NCBI RefSeq assembly: GCF_005924265.1
Contig: NZ_VCLB01000007.1
Span: 307,504-371,503 of the forward strand
DNA from: Martelella lutilitoris
GTDB lineage: Bacteria > Pseudomonadota > Alphaproteobacteria > Rhizobiales > Rhizobiaceae
Direction: 5' to 3'
Length of the DNA: 64,000 bases
The notes beneath the pieces were generated by a model. The model was not told the DNA's origin. It searched no databases and saw only the letters and a program-made list of their open reading frames with translations. Position 1 is the first letter of the stretch. Each line of letters begins with the position of its first letter. A program made the position numbers and the translations under genes. Positions 37,148 to 46,763 of the stretch are shown here, one piece after another.

Positions 37148-37275
37148 TTGAAAACGCGCGAAAATTAACCATATCAGGGAACAAGAAAGACAGTGCCGTC
37201 GTTAAGGCGGTATATCTTCCAAACGACCTCCGACAAGCACCCCGGCATTCCCCTGCGCCGGGGTGTTTGCTTTTG
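37148..37275 (+). ncRNA. Candidate small RNA 2, tandem relative of the first
   Basis: TTGAAA (37148-37153) and ATATCA/TATCAG at 17-18 bases predict a start near 37183. The terminator CACCCCGGC / GCCGGGGTG (37238-37265) with TTTGCTTTT ends it, giving about 93 bases. The 3' module (CGACCTCCGACAAG then the stem) closely matches sRNA 1, the 5' parts differ. The terminator abuts the convergent HxlR stop. The tandem pair recalls the AbcR1/AbcR2 arrangement of rhizobia, but I cannot establish that family by eye. Confidence 0.5.
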
Positions 37276-37276
37276 G

Positions 37277-37675
37277 TCAGCCCCCGTCTATTTCGGCATC
37301 AAAACGCTTCCGGGCCGCATGAACGCGGTCGCGATTTTCCTTGGCCCAGACAACGACCCCCTGCCAGGCATCGAGAAACGACGTCCCCTCCTCCGTCAGC
37401 GCATATTCCACTTGCGGGGGCTGGGTCGGATAGACCTTGCGGGTGATATAGCCGTCCCGCCTGAGATCGGTCAGGGACTTGGTCAGCATGCGCTGTGAAA
37501 TATCCGGCGCAAAGCGTTTCAGTTCGGAGAAGCGTCGCGGTCCGTCGCTCAGCGCCAGAAGCAGAAGCGTGCTCCATTTGCCGGAAACCCGGCTGAGAAC
37601 GTCCCGAACGGGACAGGATTCGAGGTCTTTCGCGCCCAGCAGAGCGTCCATGCGCTCGTCCACACATTTGTCCAT
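37277..37675 (-). CDS. HxlR-family winged-helix regulator
   Basis: A 132-aa DNA-binding protein. The HxlR pattern is clear: CPVRDVLSRVSGKWSTLLLLALSDGPRRFSELKRFAPDISQRMLTKSLTDLRRDGYITRKVYPTQPPQVEYALTEEG. The upstream Cys (SCPV) is the redox- or electrophile-sensing position in relatives such as YodB/QorR. It is divergent from the NmrA/QorB-type reductase gene with a 144-base promoter region, the usual arrangement of a quinone- or aldehyde-responsive repressor and its target. Confidence 0.9.
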   Translation of the reverse strand: MDKCVDERMDALLGAKDLESCPVRDVLSRVSGKWSTLLLLALSDGPRRFSELKRFAPDISQRMLTKSLTDLRRDGYITRKVYPTQPPQVEYALTEEGTSFLDAWQGVVVWAKENRDRVHAARKRFDAEIDGG

Positions 37676-37819
37676 TCGTCAAAACTTTCCGCCCATGGGC
37701 ACAGGCGTGTAACCGCGCCACAAAATGGTGCCTTCTTTACAATTGCCGGGCAATCCATACATCAAGTCCAGTCTCGTTTCGAGACCATATCTCTATCGGA
37801 CATGATGAAAGGACAGATC

Positions 37820-38701
37820 ATGACGGACACAAAGGTTCTGGTAACGGGCGCTTCGGGCAAGCTTGGCCGTGAAACCCTGGATAGTCTTCTGGCCTCGGGC
37901 AAGGCGCCGGACCAGATCATCGCGACCACGCGCACGGTCGAGAAACTCGCAGACTATGCGAAAAAGGGCGTGGACGTGCGCAGGGCGGATTTCAATGACC
38001 CCGCCTCGCTGGCAGCGGCCTTTGCCGGCGCGGCACGGATCGCGATCATCTCAACCGATGCGATCGATCCCGGCTCCGACCGCGTCGTCCAGCACGCCGC
38101 CGCCGTCGAGGCCGCGAAGAAGGCCGGCGCCGACCACCTCATCTACACCTCGCTGCCCGACCCCGAACATTCCAAGATAAGCTTCGCGCCGGACCATCTG
38201 GGCTCAGAAAAGGCGATCATCGCAAGCGGCCTCGCCTACACCATCCTGCGCAACAGCTGGTATCAGGAAAATCTGCTGATGAGCCTGCCGCATGCCTTCT
38301 CGCAAGGGGTATGGGCAAGCGCTGCCGGCAACGGAAAGCAATCCTTCATCGGCCACGCGGACTGCGCCCGCGCCGTCGCCGCGGCGCTTCTGTCGGAAAG
38401 CGGCGAAAGTCGCATCCTGACGCTGAATGACGGGGAAAGCCATACGGTGGACGAGATCGCGGCGCTCGCGAGCAGCGTCACCGGCAAGCCGCTGAAGGTC
38501 GAGCATATCAGCGCCGATGCCTTGCGCGAAGGTTTGGCCGGCGCCGGCCTGCCGCCCTTCGTCGTTGACCTTTCCGTCAGCGCCGACGAGAACATCCGCG
38601 TCGGCGGCTTCGATATCGTCAATGACGACTTCGAAAGGCTCACCGGCATGAAGCCGCGCTCGCTGCGCGCCTTCTTCGAGGAGAACAAGGCCGCCTTCTA
38701 G
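37820..38701 (+). CDS. NmrA-like NAD(P)-binding reductase (QorB type)
   Basis: A 293-aa atypical short-chain dehydrogenase. N-terminal dinucleotide fold VLVTGASGKLGRETLDSLLASG, the RRADFNDPASLAAAF segment and YTSLPDPEHSKISFAPDHLGSEKAI follow the QorB/NmrA pattern; a YxxxK catalytic pair is absent as usual for this group. ATG 37820 has AAAGGA upstream, so the Met at 37802 is not used. Quinone reduction under control of the divergent HxlR regulator is the likely role. Confidence 0.9.
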   Translation: MTDTKVLVTGASGKLGRETLDSLLASGKAPDQIIATTRTVEKLADYAKKGVDVRRADFNDPASLAAAFAGAARIAIISTDAIDPGSDRVVQHAAAVEAAKKAGADHLIYTSLPDPEHSKISFAPDHLGSEKAIIASGLAYTILRNSWYQENLLMSLPHAFSQGVWASAAGNGKQSFIGHADCARAVAAALLSESGESRILTLNDGESHTVDEIAALASSVTGKPLKVEHISADALREGLAGAGLPPFVVDLSVSADENIRVGGFDIVNDDFERLTGMKPRSLRAFFEENKAAF

Positions 38702-38763
38702 ACCGGTCTCTTTGGCCAATGCGCGTGTCCGGTCTCGATCGGGCATGCGCGCTGCCCTGCGGT

Positions 38764-39516
38764 TCAGACGTGTTCGCCGCAGGCGCGGCGGAACCGGCGC
38801 ACTGTTTCGGCCATGCCGTATTCCAGCGCGTCGGCGGTCAGACCGTGGCCGATCGACACTTCACAGAGATGCGGAATATGGCTTGCAAGCAGCGGCAGGT
38901 TGCCGACCGTCAGGTCGTGCCCGGCATTGACGCCGAGGCCGAGTTCAAGCGCGGTCGCGGCGGTTTCGCCGAGCTGCGCGGCAATCGCCTTCTGCTGTTC
39001 CGGCTGATCATAGGCGCCGCCATAGGGCCCGGTATAAAGCTCGATCCGGTCAGCGCCGCTGTCGCGCGCCGCCTCCAGCTGCGCCCTGCCCGCATCACCG
39101 TCGGCAAACAGCGAGATGCGAACATTCTTCTTCTTCAGCCGCGCAATGGTGCGCTTCAGAAGGTCGCGATTGGCAATGAAGTCCCAACCGTGATCCGAGG
39201 TCGACTGAGCCGGATCGTCCGGCACCAGGGTCACCTGCTCCGGCTCGCTCTCAAGGCAAAGCCCGATGAAATGATCGCTCGGAAAACCTTCGATATTGAA
39301 CTCGGCCTGCGGAAACTCGTCGTCAATCAGGGCACGGATAACCGGAAGATCGGAAAAACGGATGTGACGCTGGTCCGGACGGGGATGAACCGTCAGCCCA
39401 TAGGCGCCTGCTTCAAGCGCGATCCTGCCAAGATGGCGCACGCTCGGCCAGGGAAGATCCCGGCGGTTGCGCAATTGGGCGATCGCATTGAGGTTGACGG
39501 ACAGTCTCGCGGCCAT
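38764..39516 (-). CDS. pdxJ: Pyridoxine 5'-phosphate synthase
   Basis: A 250-aa TIM-barrel enzyme joining deoxyxylulose 5-phosphate and aminoacetone phosphate in vitamin B6 synthesis. Conserved segments: [76 protein letters not shown] and [13 protein letters not shown]. Length and both ends are standard. It stands alone between the reductase and the oligosaccharide locus. Confidence 0.96.
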   Translation of the reverse strand: MAARLSVNLNAIAQLRNRRDLPWPSVRHLGRIALEAGAYGLTVHPRPDQRHIRFSDLPVIRALIDDEFPQAEFNIEGFPSDHFIGLCLESEPEQVTLVPDDPAQSTSDHGWDFIANRDLLKRTIARLKKKNVRISLFADGDAGRAQLEAARDSGADRIELYTGPYGGAYDQPEQQKAIAAQLGETAATALELGLGVNAGHDLTVGNLPLLASHIPHLCEVSIGHGLTADALEYGMAETVRRFRRACGEHV

Positions 39517-39806
39517 GTTCTCCTCCGTTTCTCAGAGGCGCCATTCATATATGCACAGGCGGCTTTACCGAAACAGATTTTTTCACGATTTTCGCCAGCC
39601 GGACAGATCTGCGCACCTCATTGAAACGATGACCTGGAAATAGGACATCATTATTATGATTTAATTACAATTATTTATTCATATTTTTTAAACTACTCTA
39701 TTAATTTTTCGGCGATCAAAAACGCCGTATCTCCTCCTCGCGACGGCCCCGAAGGGCCGCCTGGCCTGGCAAAGAAAACATGCGGTAGCGGACGACCGGG
39801 AAGCGC

Positions 39807-40907
39807 TCAGGAGACTCGCGCCCTTTCGGCTTCAGCCGAATGCGCCGTCGCGTCGACCAGCATCAGCATGGTCAGCGCCTGGCCATAGGGCGCTGGAATG
39901 TCGGGAATCCGGCGATAGAAGTCGAGCGTATGGCCCATCGGGGTGCCGTCGGAGACATGGGCCACGATGCCGTCATCGCCGATGCAGCCGAGAACCGCGG
40001 CAAACGCCTTGTCTGCGACGGGACGGAAGGTCTCCGGCAGGATGCCGAGCGAAATGCCCCGGGATATGCCATAGGCGATGCCGGCGGTCGCCGAGGCCTC
40101 GATGGGCGCCGACGGGTCGTCGAGGAGCGTATGAAAGAAGCCCTCCGCATTCTGCAGACTGGCGAGCGCCGAGACCTGGGACAACAGAACATTCGTCAGG
40201 TAGCGGCTCGTTGCCGGCGGCAGGCTCTCCACGATCGAAAACAATTCGGGAATGGCAATGGTGATCCAGGAATTGCCGCGCGCCCACAGAGCGTTCGCGA
40301 AATTGTGGCGCCCGTTGAAGGTCCAGCCGTGATACCAGAGGCCGGTCTTCGCGTCGCCGAGGTAGCGGGTGTGGATCAGGAACTGGTAGACCGCCTCCTC
40401 CACCCAGTCGGGCCGGTCGAAGCGCTTGCCGGCGCGCGCCAGGAAGAGGCAGGTCATGAACAGCGTGTCGTCCCACATTTCGCCGTCATTCATCCGTTCC
40501 TTGACGACGTGCTGGAAGCCGCCGTCCTCGGTGCGGGCAAGCCCTGTCATCAGCCATGCGGCCCAGTCCTTGACCAGCGCCTCCCATTCGGGCCGATCGA
40601 CATCATCGATCAGGAAGGAGAGCGCCAGCATCGGCGCGGTGGAATTGACCTGGCGCGGCGGCAGTCCGCGTGAAATCTGCCATTCATACCAGTCGGCAAG
40701 CGCGCCGATGAGGTCGAGGTCGCCGGTCTGGCAGGCGTGGCGATAAAGCCCGTAAAGACCGACGCCGATCTCCCAGTCCCACTCGTCGAACTGGATCGAG
40801 AACGTGCCTTCGGCAATCGGCGCGGTCTCGTTGATGCCCCTGATACGGGAAAGGCCGGTGGCGACGCTTTCGAGATAGCCCAGAAGTTCCTGTCTGTCGT
40901 GGTGCAT
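39807..40907 (-). CDS. GH105 unsaturated (rhamno)galacturonyl hydrolase-like enzyme
   Basis: A 366-aa cytoplasmic (alpha/alpha)6-barrel hydrolase. The family motif around the catalytic Asp is present, EMWDDTLFMTCLFLARAGK (D146/D147), with GLWYHGWTFNGRHNFANALWARGNSW and an N-terminal WDWEIGVGLYGLYR. GH105 enzymes remove the unsaturated uronate left at oligosaccharide ends by pectin or rhamnogalacturonan lyases. There is no signal peptide, so it acts on imported oligomers. Start at ATG 40907; the longer frame overlaps the preceding gene. It is the last gene of the leftward operon, 13 bases after the 831-aa protein. Confidence 0.9.
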   Translation of the reverse strand: MHHDRQELLGYLESVATGLSRIRGINETAPIAEGTFSIQFDEWDWEIGVGLYGLYRHACQTGDLDLIGALADWYEWQISRGLPPRQVNSTAPMLALSFLIDDVDRPEWEALVKDWAAWLMTGLARTEDGGFQHVVKERMNDGEMWDDTLFMTCLFLARAGKRFDRPDWVEEAVYQFLIHTRYLGDAKTGLWYHGWTFNGRHNFANALWARGNSWITIAIPELFSIVESLPPATSRYLTNVLLSQVSALASLQNAEGFFHTLLDDPSAPIEASATAGIAYGISRGISLGILPETFRPVADKAFAAVLGCIGDDGIVAHVSDGTPMGHTLDFYRRIPDIPAPYGQALTMLMLVDATAHSAEAERARVS

Positions 40908-40920
40908 TGTTCTTGTCTTT

Positions 40921-43416
40921 TCAGTTCGAGGCCGGCACGGCGAAAGCTGCGCGCCAGGCGATTTCAGGCATTTGCGACGTCGTCGGGAATGGCGCGTGTC
41001 GACCTTCGACGAAAAGGCCGTCGCGGTAGTCAAGGCGAAGCGCGGGCGTGAGCGGCCCCTCGCAGAAGAGGCTCGGCGGATCGTCCGAAAGGCGGAGGCT
41101 CGTTCCTTCGACCAATGCGGCAAGCCCGCTCAAGCTTCGTCCGCCAAGGGCGCCGACCATGATCGCCCAGCCGCTGCGCTTTCCCCGGACGCGATGTTCG
41201 ATGCCCGCGCCCGGACCTTCATCGACCGGTTCGATCGGCCCCGTCGCCTTCAGCGCTACGAAGCTTTCCGCCGAGCGCAGCACCAGGAAATCTTCTCCCG
41301 CGATCTGGTCGTCGAAGACGGAGAGCGGCGCATAGGCATGGGTGAAGGCAAGGCGCGGGTTTTCGCCGAGGTCACTCAGGAACAGGCAGCAGTTTTGATG
41401 TTGGCCGACGCGCGGCATGACGCCATTGCCTGCCCAGTAGGACGGCCTGTCGGACCCCCATGGATCGTCGGCGCCCGGGTGATTGACCCAGACGCGAGCC
41501 ATCGGATGGCCAGCGGCCTGCACGTCGATGAGGTGCTGCTGATGGCCCTTCGCACCCGGCGTTGCATCGATGCTCGCGGAAAGCTGCACGCCCGCGGTCT
41601 TGTAAAGCGCAAGCTGTGCCGCGCGCCCATAGCCCTGCACGTAATGGGCGGAAATGGCCCGGCCCTCGGGCGGGTCGACGAACTGGTCAACACCTTCAGG
41701 CGGAACGTAATCGCCGGCGCAGAACATCGGCAGCGCGGCCACGCCGCGATTGAGCCAGCCGGTCCCGAAGGCAATCGTGGCAAAGGGTGCGAGTTCCGAA
41801 AGCGGACCGGCGCGCAATTCCTTGTCATAGGCCCTGCCCATCGACCCGGCGGAGACACCGTTGATCGTATGCAGCGCGATCATGGAGAACAGCCGGTCGA
41901 GCACCGTCTCGGCCCGCGCCCTGAGCCCCTCGCCGGCAAAGCGCTGCAGCGCCAGAAGGCCGATGAAATCGATCGGGTAATAGGCCGCCGAGTTCCATTC
42001 GGCGAGGCCATGATCCTCGACCGCATCGAACCAGCGCGCGAGACGCTTTTCCGCGAGGGCCGCATGCGCGCGCCCGCTCATGCCGGAATTGGCGAAAACG
42101 TCCTCCGCGAACAAACCGCCGGCGACCAGTTCCGCCACATGAAAGCAGAGGACGTGATTCTCGCTCCAGAACCACATCGTGTCATTGCCCGGCTCGTCCA
42201 TCCAGTAACGATAGCCAAGGATGGCCGCCTCGATGCGCGATCGCAGTGAAGGCGGCAGCGCCTCGCGATGATCGGCATAGATCCACAACAGCGGAACGAT
42301 GACGAAGTCCGAGCAGTCCCTTCGCGTGTCGATCGCATCGAGCGTGTCCTCAAGCGCCGCGCGATCGCCCGCATCGAGATCGAGGCCGAGCGCAAGGCGC
42401 GCCAGCACCCGCCCGGCCCTGAGTTCGCCGTGTTCAGCAAGCCAGGAAAGCCCTTCCCTCTTGCGGGCAGCGAGATCGTCGGCCAGTCGATGCGGGCTGT
42501 CGTCCCGCAGAAGGGCGAAGGCAATGGTGCGGTTGACGCGGCTTTCGCCGAGCGAGAACGCGATATCCAGTTCGTGATAGCCGTCGGGCAGTTCCCCAGG
42601 CAGGACGAATGCCGCCTCCTTATCGCCAACCGCAAGCGTCGATACGGCCTCGAACAGAGGCGGCAGGTGGCGCATGTGGACGCTCTGGTGCACTTTCGCC
42701 TCGATTGTGACGGCCGATGCCGCGGGCTGGTCGACGACAAGACGCAGATCCTCGCCTTCGCCGAAGACAACGCGGGCCGGCCGGATGGCGCGGGCAAGCG
42801 CCATCAGCATTTCAAGCGTCTTGCCATCGGCGTTACCAGGCACTTCCGCCGCAAGCGGCCCCTGGCCGAGCCAGGTCAGCTCGACGAAATAATTGGTGTC
42901 GCGCTCGGCGATTTCCTCGACCAGCATGACCAGATCGGAACCGCCTTGTGCCAGCGGCAGGACGATTTCCGTCTCCTGCGCCGCGTTGCGGGTATAGGGC
43001 TCGAAGGCTGCGATCTTCTTGCCATCAACGAAGATGTGGACGCCGCCGCAGGTGGTAAGGCGGAAGGGGTAACTGCCGCCTGCCGGCGGGATGAGCCGGG
43101 TGCGGACCCAGCGGGAAAGCCGCGTCGGGCGGTGCCAGAAACCGGAGAATTCCAGCCTGCGATTGAAGCCCGGAAGATTGGTCGAGACGATCTCGAAATC
43201 ATCATCGAGCGCAACCGTGCGGCCGGCGATTTCGGCGCGAACCGCAGTCCGGCACGGCAATTCGCCGACATCGACAAAGCCGTTGATGAACTTGTAGTCG
43301 ACATTGTCGGCCCCGCGCGTCACCGCGCCGGGATAATAGCTGGCTTCCAGCCGCCCCAAAGCGAACGCGGTCACGGTCTCGCCCGTGTGCGTAACAAAGC
43401 GCGCGCGTTCAGGCAT
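40921..43416 (-). CDS. Large uncharacterised protein, candidate carbohydrate-active enzyme
   Basis: An 831-aa cytoplasmic protein without signal peptide that I cannot place in a known family. The N-terminal 280 or so residues are beta-rich with jelly-roll-like modules (PAGGSYPFRLTTCGGVHIFVDGKKIAAFEPYTRNAA). A central helical region of about 300 residues (RYWMDEPGNDTMWFWSENHVLCF, LAEWNSAAYYPIDFIGLLALQRFA, RLFSMIALHTINGVSAGSMGRAY) looks like an alpha/alpha-toroid of lyases and glycosidases. The C-terminal region is beta-rich again (YWAGNGVMPRVGQHQNCCLFL). Toroid plus beta-sandwich recalls heparinase/hyaluronate-lyase architecture. ATG 43416 is chosen because GGGAG precedes it at good spacing; it overlaps the HAD gene end by 8 bases. 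Confidence 0.75.
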   Translation of the reverse strand: MPERARFVTHTGETVTAFALGRLEASYYPGAVTRGADNVDYKFINGFVDVGELPCRTAVRAEIAGRTVALDDDFEIVSTNLPGFNRRLEFSGFWHRPTRLSRWVRTRLIPPAGGSYPFRLTTCGGVHIFVDGKKIAAFEPYTRNAAQETEIVLPLAQGGSDLVMLVEEIAERDTNYFVELTWLGQGPLAAEVPGNADGKTLEMLMALARAIRPARVVFGEGEDLRLVVDQPAASAVTIEAKVHQSVHMRHLPPLFEAVSTLAVGDKEAAFVLPGELPDGYHELDIAFSLGESRVNRTIAFALLRDDSPHRLADDLAARKREGLSWLAEHGELRAGRVLARLALGLDLDAGDRAALEDTLDAIDTRRDCSDFVIVPLLWIYADHREALPPSLRSRIEAAILGYRYWMDEPGNDTMWFWSENHVLCFHVAELVAGGLFAEDVFANSGMSGRAHAALAEKRLARWFDAVEDHGLAEWNSAAYYPIDFIGLLALQRFAGEGLRARAETVLDRLFSMIALHTINGVSAGSMGRAYDKELRAGPLSELAPFATIAFGTGWLNRGVAALPMFCAGDYVPPEGVDQFVDPPEGRAISAHYVQGYGRAAQLALYKTAGVQLSASIDATPGAKGHQQHLIDVQAAGHPMARVWVNHPGADDPWGSDRPSYWAGNGVMPRVGQHQNCCLFLSDLGENPRLAFTHAYAPLSVFDDQIAGEDFLVLRSAESFVALKATGPIEPVDEGPGAGIEHRVRGKRSGWAIMVGALGGRSLSGLAALVEGTSLRLSDDPPSLFCEGPLTPALRLDYRDGLFVEGRHAPFPTTSQMPEIAWRAAFAVPASN

Positions 43417-44665
43417 GTTCATTCTCCCGGACAGGCAGGCAAAGTTCGATGGCCTTAATCTCCGAAACCAGTTGGTCGAGCCGGTCGATGCGGAAATGCG
43501 GTTCCTCCAACGGATCCGCCGGCACATGCGTCCGCCGTTTCGACCAGCCGACGAAGAGGCTGATCAGGCCGAAATCATTCGCGCCGCGAATATCGCGGGC
43601 GAGATTGTTGCCGACCATGACGATGCGGGACCGGTCGCCGTCGCCGAGGCCAAGGCCGGCAAGGGCTGCGGAAAACATCTTCGGCGACGGCTTGTGCTCG
43701 CCGACATCGCCGGAAATCGCATGGCATTCCATCAGGTCCCAGATACCGCACGGCTTCAGCATGTTCTCGAAGGTCTCGCGCGGTCCGTCGGCGACCAGCG
43801 CCAGCCTGTAGCCATGGTCATGGAGCTGCCGGACGGCATCCATAGCGAAGGGAATCTCCTCTGCCTGAACCACCACTTCGCTGCCCGGCTTCTTCACCTC
43901 GGTCGCCTCGTCGATCAGCGTGTCGCCGCAGTCGAGGAACACAGCGGCGAGATGCGGCACGCTCTCGGGAAGCGCCGCGATCAACGCTTTCATCCGCTCG
44001 GGTATCCAGGCCTCAAGCGTTTTCCACGGCATGAGGACCGGTTCTTCGGCCGCCACGAATGCGAAGCGCGGAACAAAGGCCGCGCGTTTCATGGCGAGCC
44101 GTGCCAGGCGATGGTCCTGGGGCCCAGCCGACCAGGCGCCTTCCTCGGCAAATGCGTTGCCGGCGTGGATGCCGCCAGCGCCGGCCTCACGGCCGCACAT
44201 CTCGGCAATCTTCGAACCGCTCATGGACTGCATGATCCGGGAAACGCCCCAGAGCGCGTGTTTTCCCGGTTCGACATAGAGCACCGGCCGTCCGTTGCGC
44301 ATTTCCGGCAACCCGCTGCCATCATCGATCGAGACGCGCATGCCATGCATCGATCCCTCGACCCGAATGACATCGCCTCGCCGGTCGAGATGGACCCAGA
44401 CGTGCTCGAGGTCGTAGAGGTGCTGGATATCCCAGTCATGCCAGATCGCGTATTCGATCACCGCGCCGCGGTCAGGCGGCGTCAGCCGGAATTTCGACGA
44501 AGGAGACTTTTGAGCCTCCCGGACCACGCTGTAACCCATCGCCAGCGGCGGCGCGGGCTCGGCGTGATCGAGCATCAGCACCGGGCGATGCCTCTCGGCC
44601 AGCGAGAACTCCGCGTCGCCAACGCCCTCGGGCGGCGCGGGATCGGCAACGGAAAACAGCGTCAT
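43409..44665 (-). CDS. Two-domain protein: unknown N-terminal domain plus HAD hydrolase
   Basis: A 418-aa protein. From about residue 240 it is a HAD-superfamily phosphatase: FLDCGDTLID (D245, D248), the Thr/Ser motif in LALVADGPR, Lys in GEHKPSPKMF, and MVGNNLARDIRGANDFG. The first 210 residues are a separate domain with many His/Asp/Glu: IEYAIWHDWDIQHLYDLEHVWVHLD, EGSMHGM, VLYVEPGKHALWG. That pattern suggests a metal site in a beta fold; no known family comes to mind. Its start overlaps the OppF-like stop by 4 bases (ATGA). A role in processing imported sugar (phosphate) derivatives is inferred from the operon. Confidence 0.8.
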   Translation of the reverse strand: MTLFSVADPAPPEGVGDAEFSLAERHRPVLMLDHAEPAPPLAMGYSVVREAQKSPSSKFRLTPPDRGAVIEYAIWHDWDIQHLYDLEHVWVHLDRRGDVIRVEGSMHGMRVSIDDGSGLPEMRNGRPVLYVEPGKHALWGVSRIMQSMSGSKIAEMCGREAGAGGIHAGNAFAEEGAWSAGPQDHRLARLAMKRAAFVPRFAFVAAEEPVLMPWKTLEAWIPERMKALIAALPESVPHLAAVFLDCGDTLIDEATEVKKPGSEVVVQAEEIPFAMDAVRQLHDHGYRLALVADGPRETFENMLKPCGIWDLMECHAISGDVGEHKPSPKMFSAALAGLGLGDGDRSRIVMVGNNLARDIRGANDFGLISLFVGWSKRRTHVPADPLEEPHFRIDRLDQLVSEIKAIELCLPVRENEHA

Positions 44666-45713
44666 GCCTCCGCCCCCTCTCCGACGCCCTGCAGGGTCAG
44701 CGTTTCGGCGTAGTGACAGCGCACCGCGCGGCCGTCGACCTCTCGCAGCGCAGGTTTCTCGGCAGCGCAGCGCTCCGTCGCATAGGCGCAGCGCGGGTGA
44801 AAGGCGCAACCCGAGGGCGGGTCGGAAGCGTCTGGAACCTCGCCCTTGAGCACGCCCCGCCTCTCCGACGACCGCTTGCGCGGATCGGGCTGCGGCACGG
44901 CCCCCAGAAGCGCTTCCGTATAGGGATGGCGCGGGCGGGAGAACAGCCGGTCGGTCTCCCCGAGCTCGACGATCTGCCCGAGATACATCACCGCGATCCG
45001 GTCGGAGATGTGTTCGACCATGCCGAGGTCGTGGGTGATGAACAGATAGGTGAGATTGAACTGCTCCTGCAGATCCTGCAGGAGATTGATGTTCTGGGCC
45101 GCAACCGAGACATCGAGTGCCGATACGGCTTCGTCGGCGGCAATGAAGGCGGGCGAAAGCGCCAGCGCGCGGGCAATGCCGATCCTCTGGCGCTGGCCGC
45201 CGGAAAAGGCATGCGGGTAGCGCGTCGCGTATTCGGGTCTCAGGCCGACGAAGGAGAGAAGCTCGCCCACCCGCTTGGCGATTTCGTCCTTCGAATAGCC
45301 ATGCACCACCATCGGCTCGCCGATGAGATCAAGCAATGTCATGCGCGGATTGAGCGAGGAATAGGGATCCTGGAAGATCATCTGCATCTCGCGCCGCACC
45401 GGCCGCAACGCCTTGTCGCTCATCGACGAGATATCGATCACCTTCCCGTCTTGCTCGCGGAACAGGATCTGACCGTCGGTCAGCGTGTAGGCCCTGAGGA
45501 TCAGTCGTGCGACGGTGGATTTGCCCGAGCCGCTTTCACCCACAAGACCAAAGGTCTCGCCCTTGCGAATGTCGAAACTGACGTCGTCCACGGCGCGCAG
45601 CACCTTCAGGTCGCGTCCTTTCTTCCCTCCCTTGACGGTGAAGTGCTTTTTCAGGCCGCGCACCGAGATCAGGACGTCATCCGGCATGGAAACAGTCTTG
45701 TTGGTGGCGTCGC

Positions 45714-45717
<4 letters not shown>
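44662..45717 (-). CDS. Opp-type ABC ATP-binding protein (OppF-like)
   Basis: A 351-aa ATPase with Walker [11 protein letters not shown]-loop MIFQDPYSSLNPRMTL, signature FSGGQRQR, Walker B AFIAADEA and the C-terminal OppF/DppF cluster of Cys (SGCAFHPRCAYATERC) that binds an iron-sulphur cluster in relatives. ATG at 45717 overlaps the OppD-like stop (ATGA); the longer frame is rejected. Second ATPase of the oligosaccharide-locus importer. Confidence 0.93.
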
Positions 45718-46754
<1,037 letters not shown>

Positions 46755-46763
46755 GGCAAAAAC

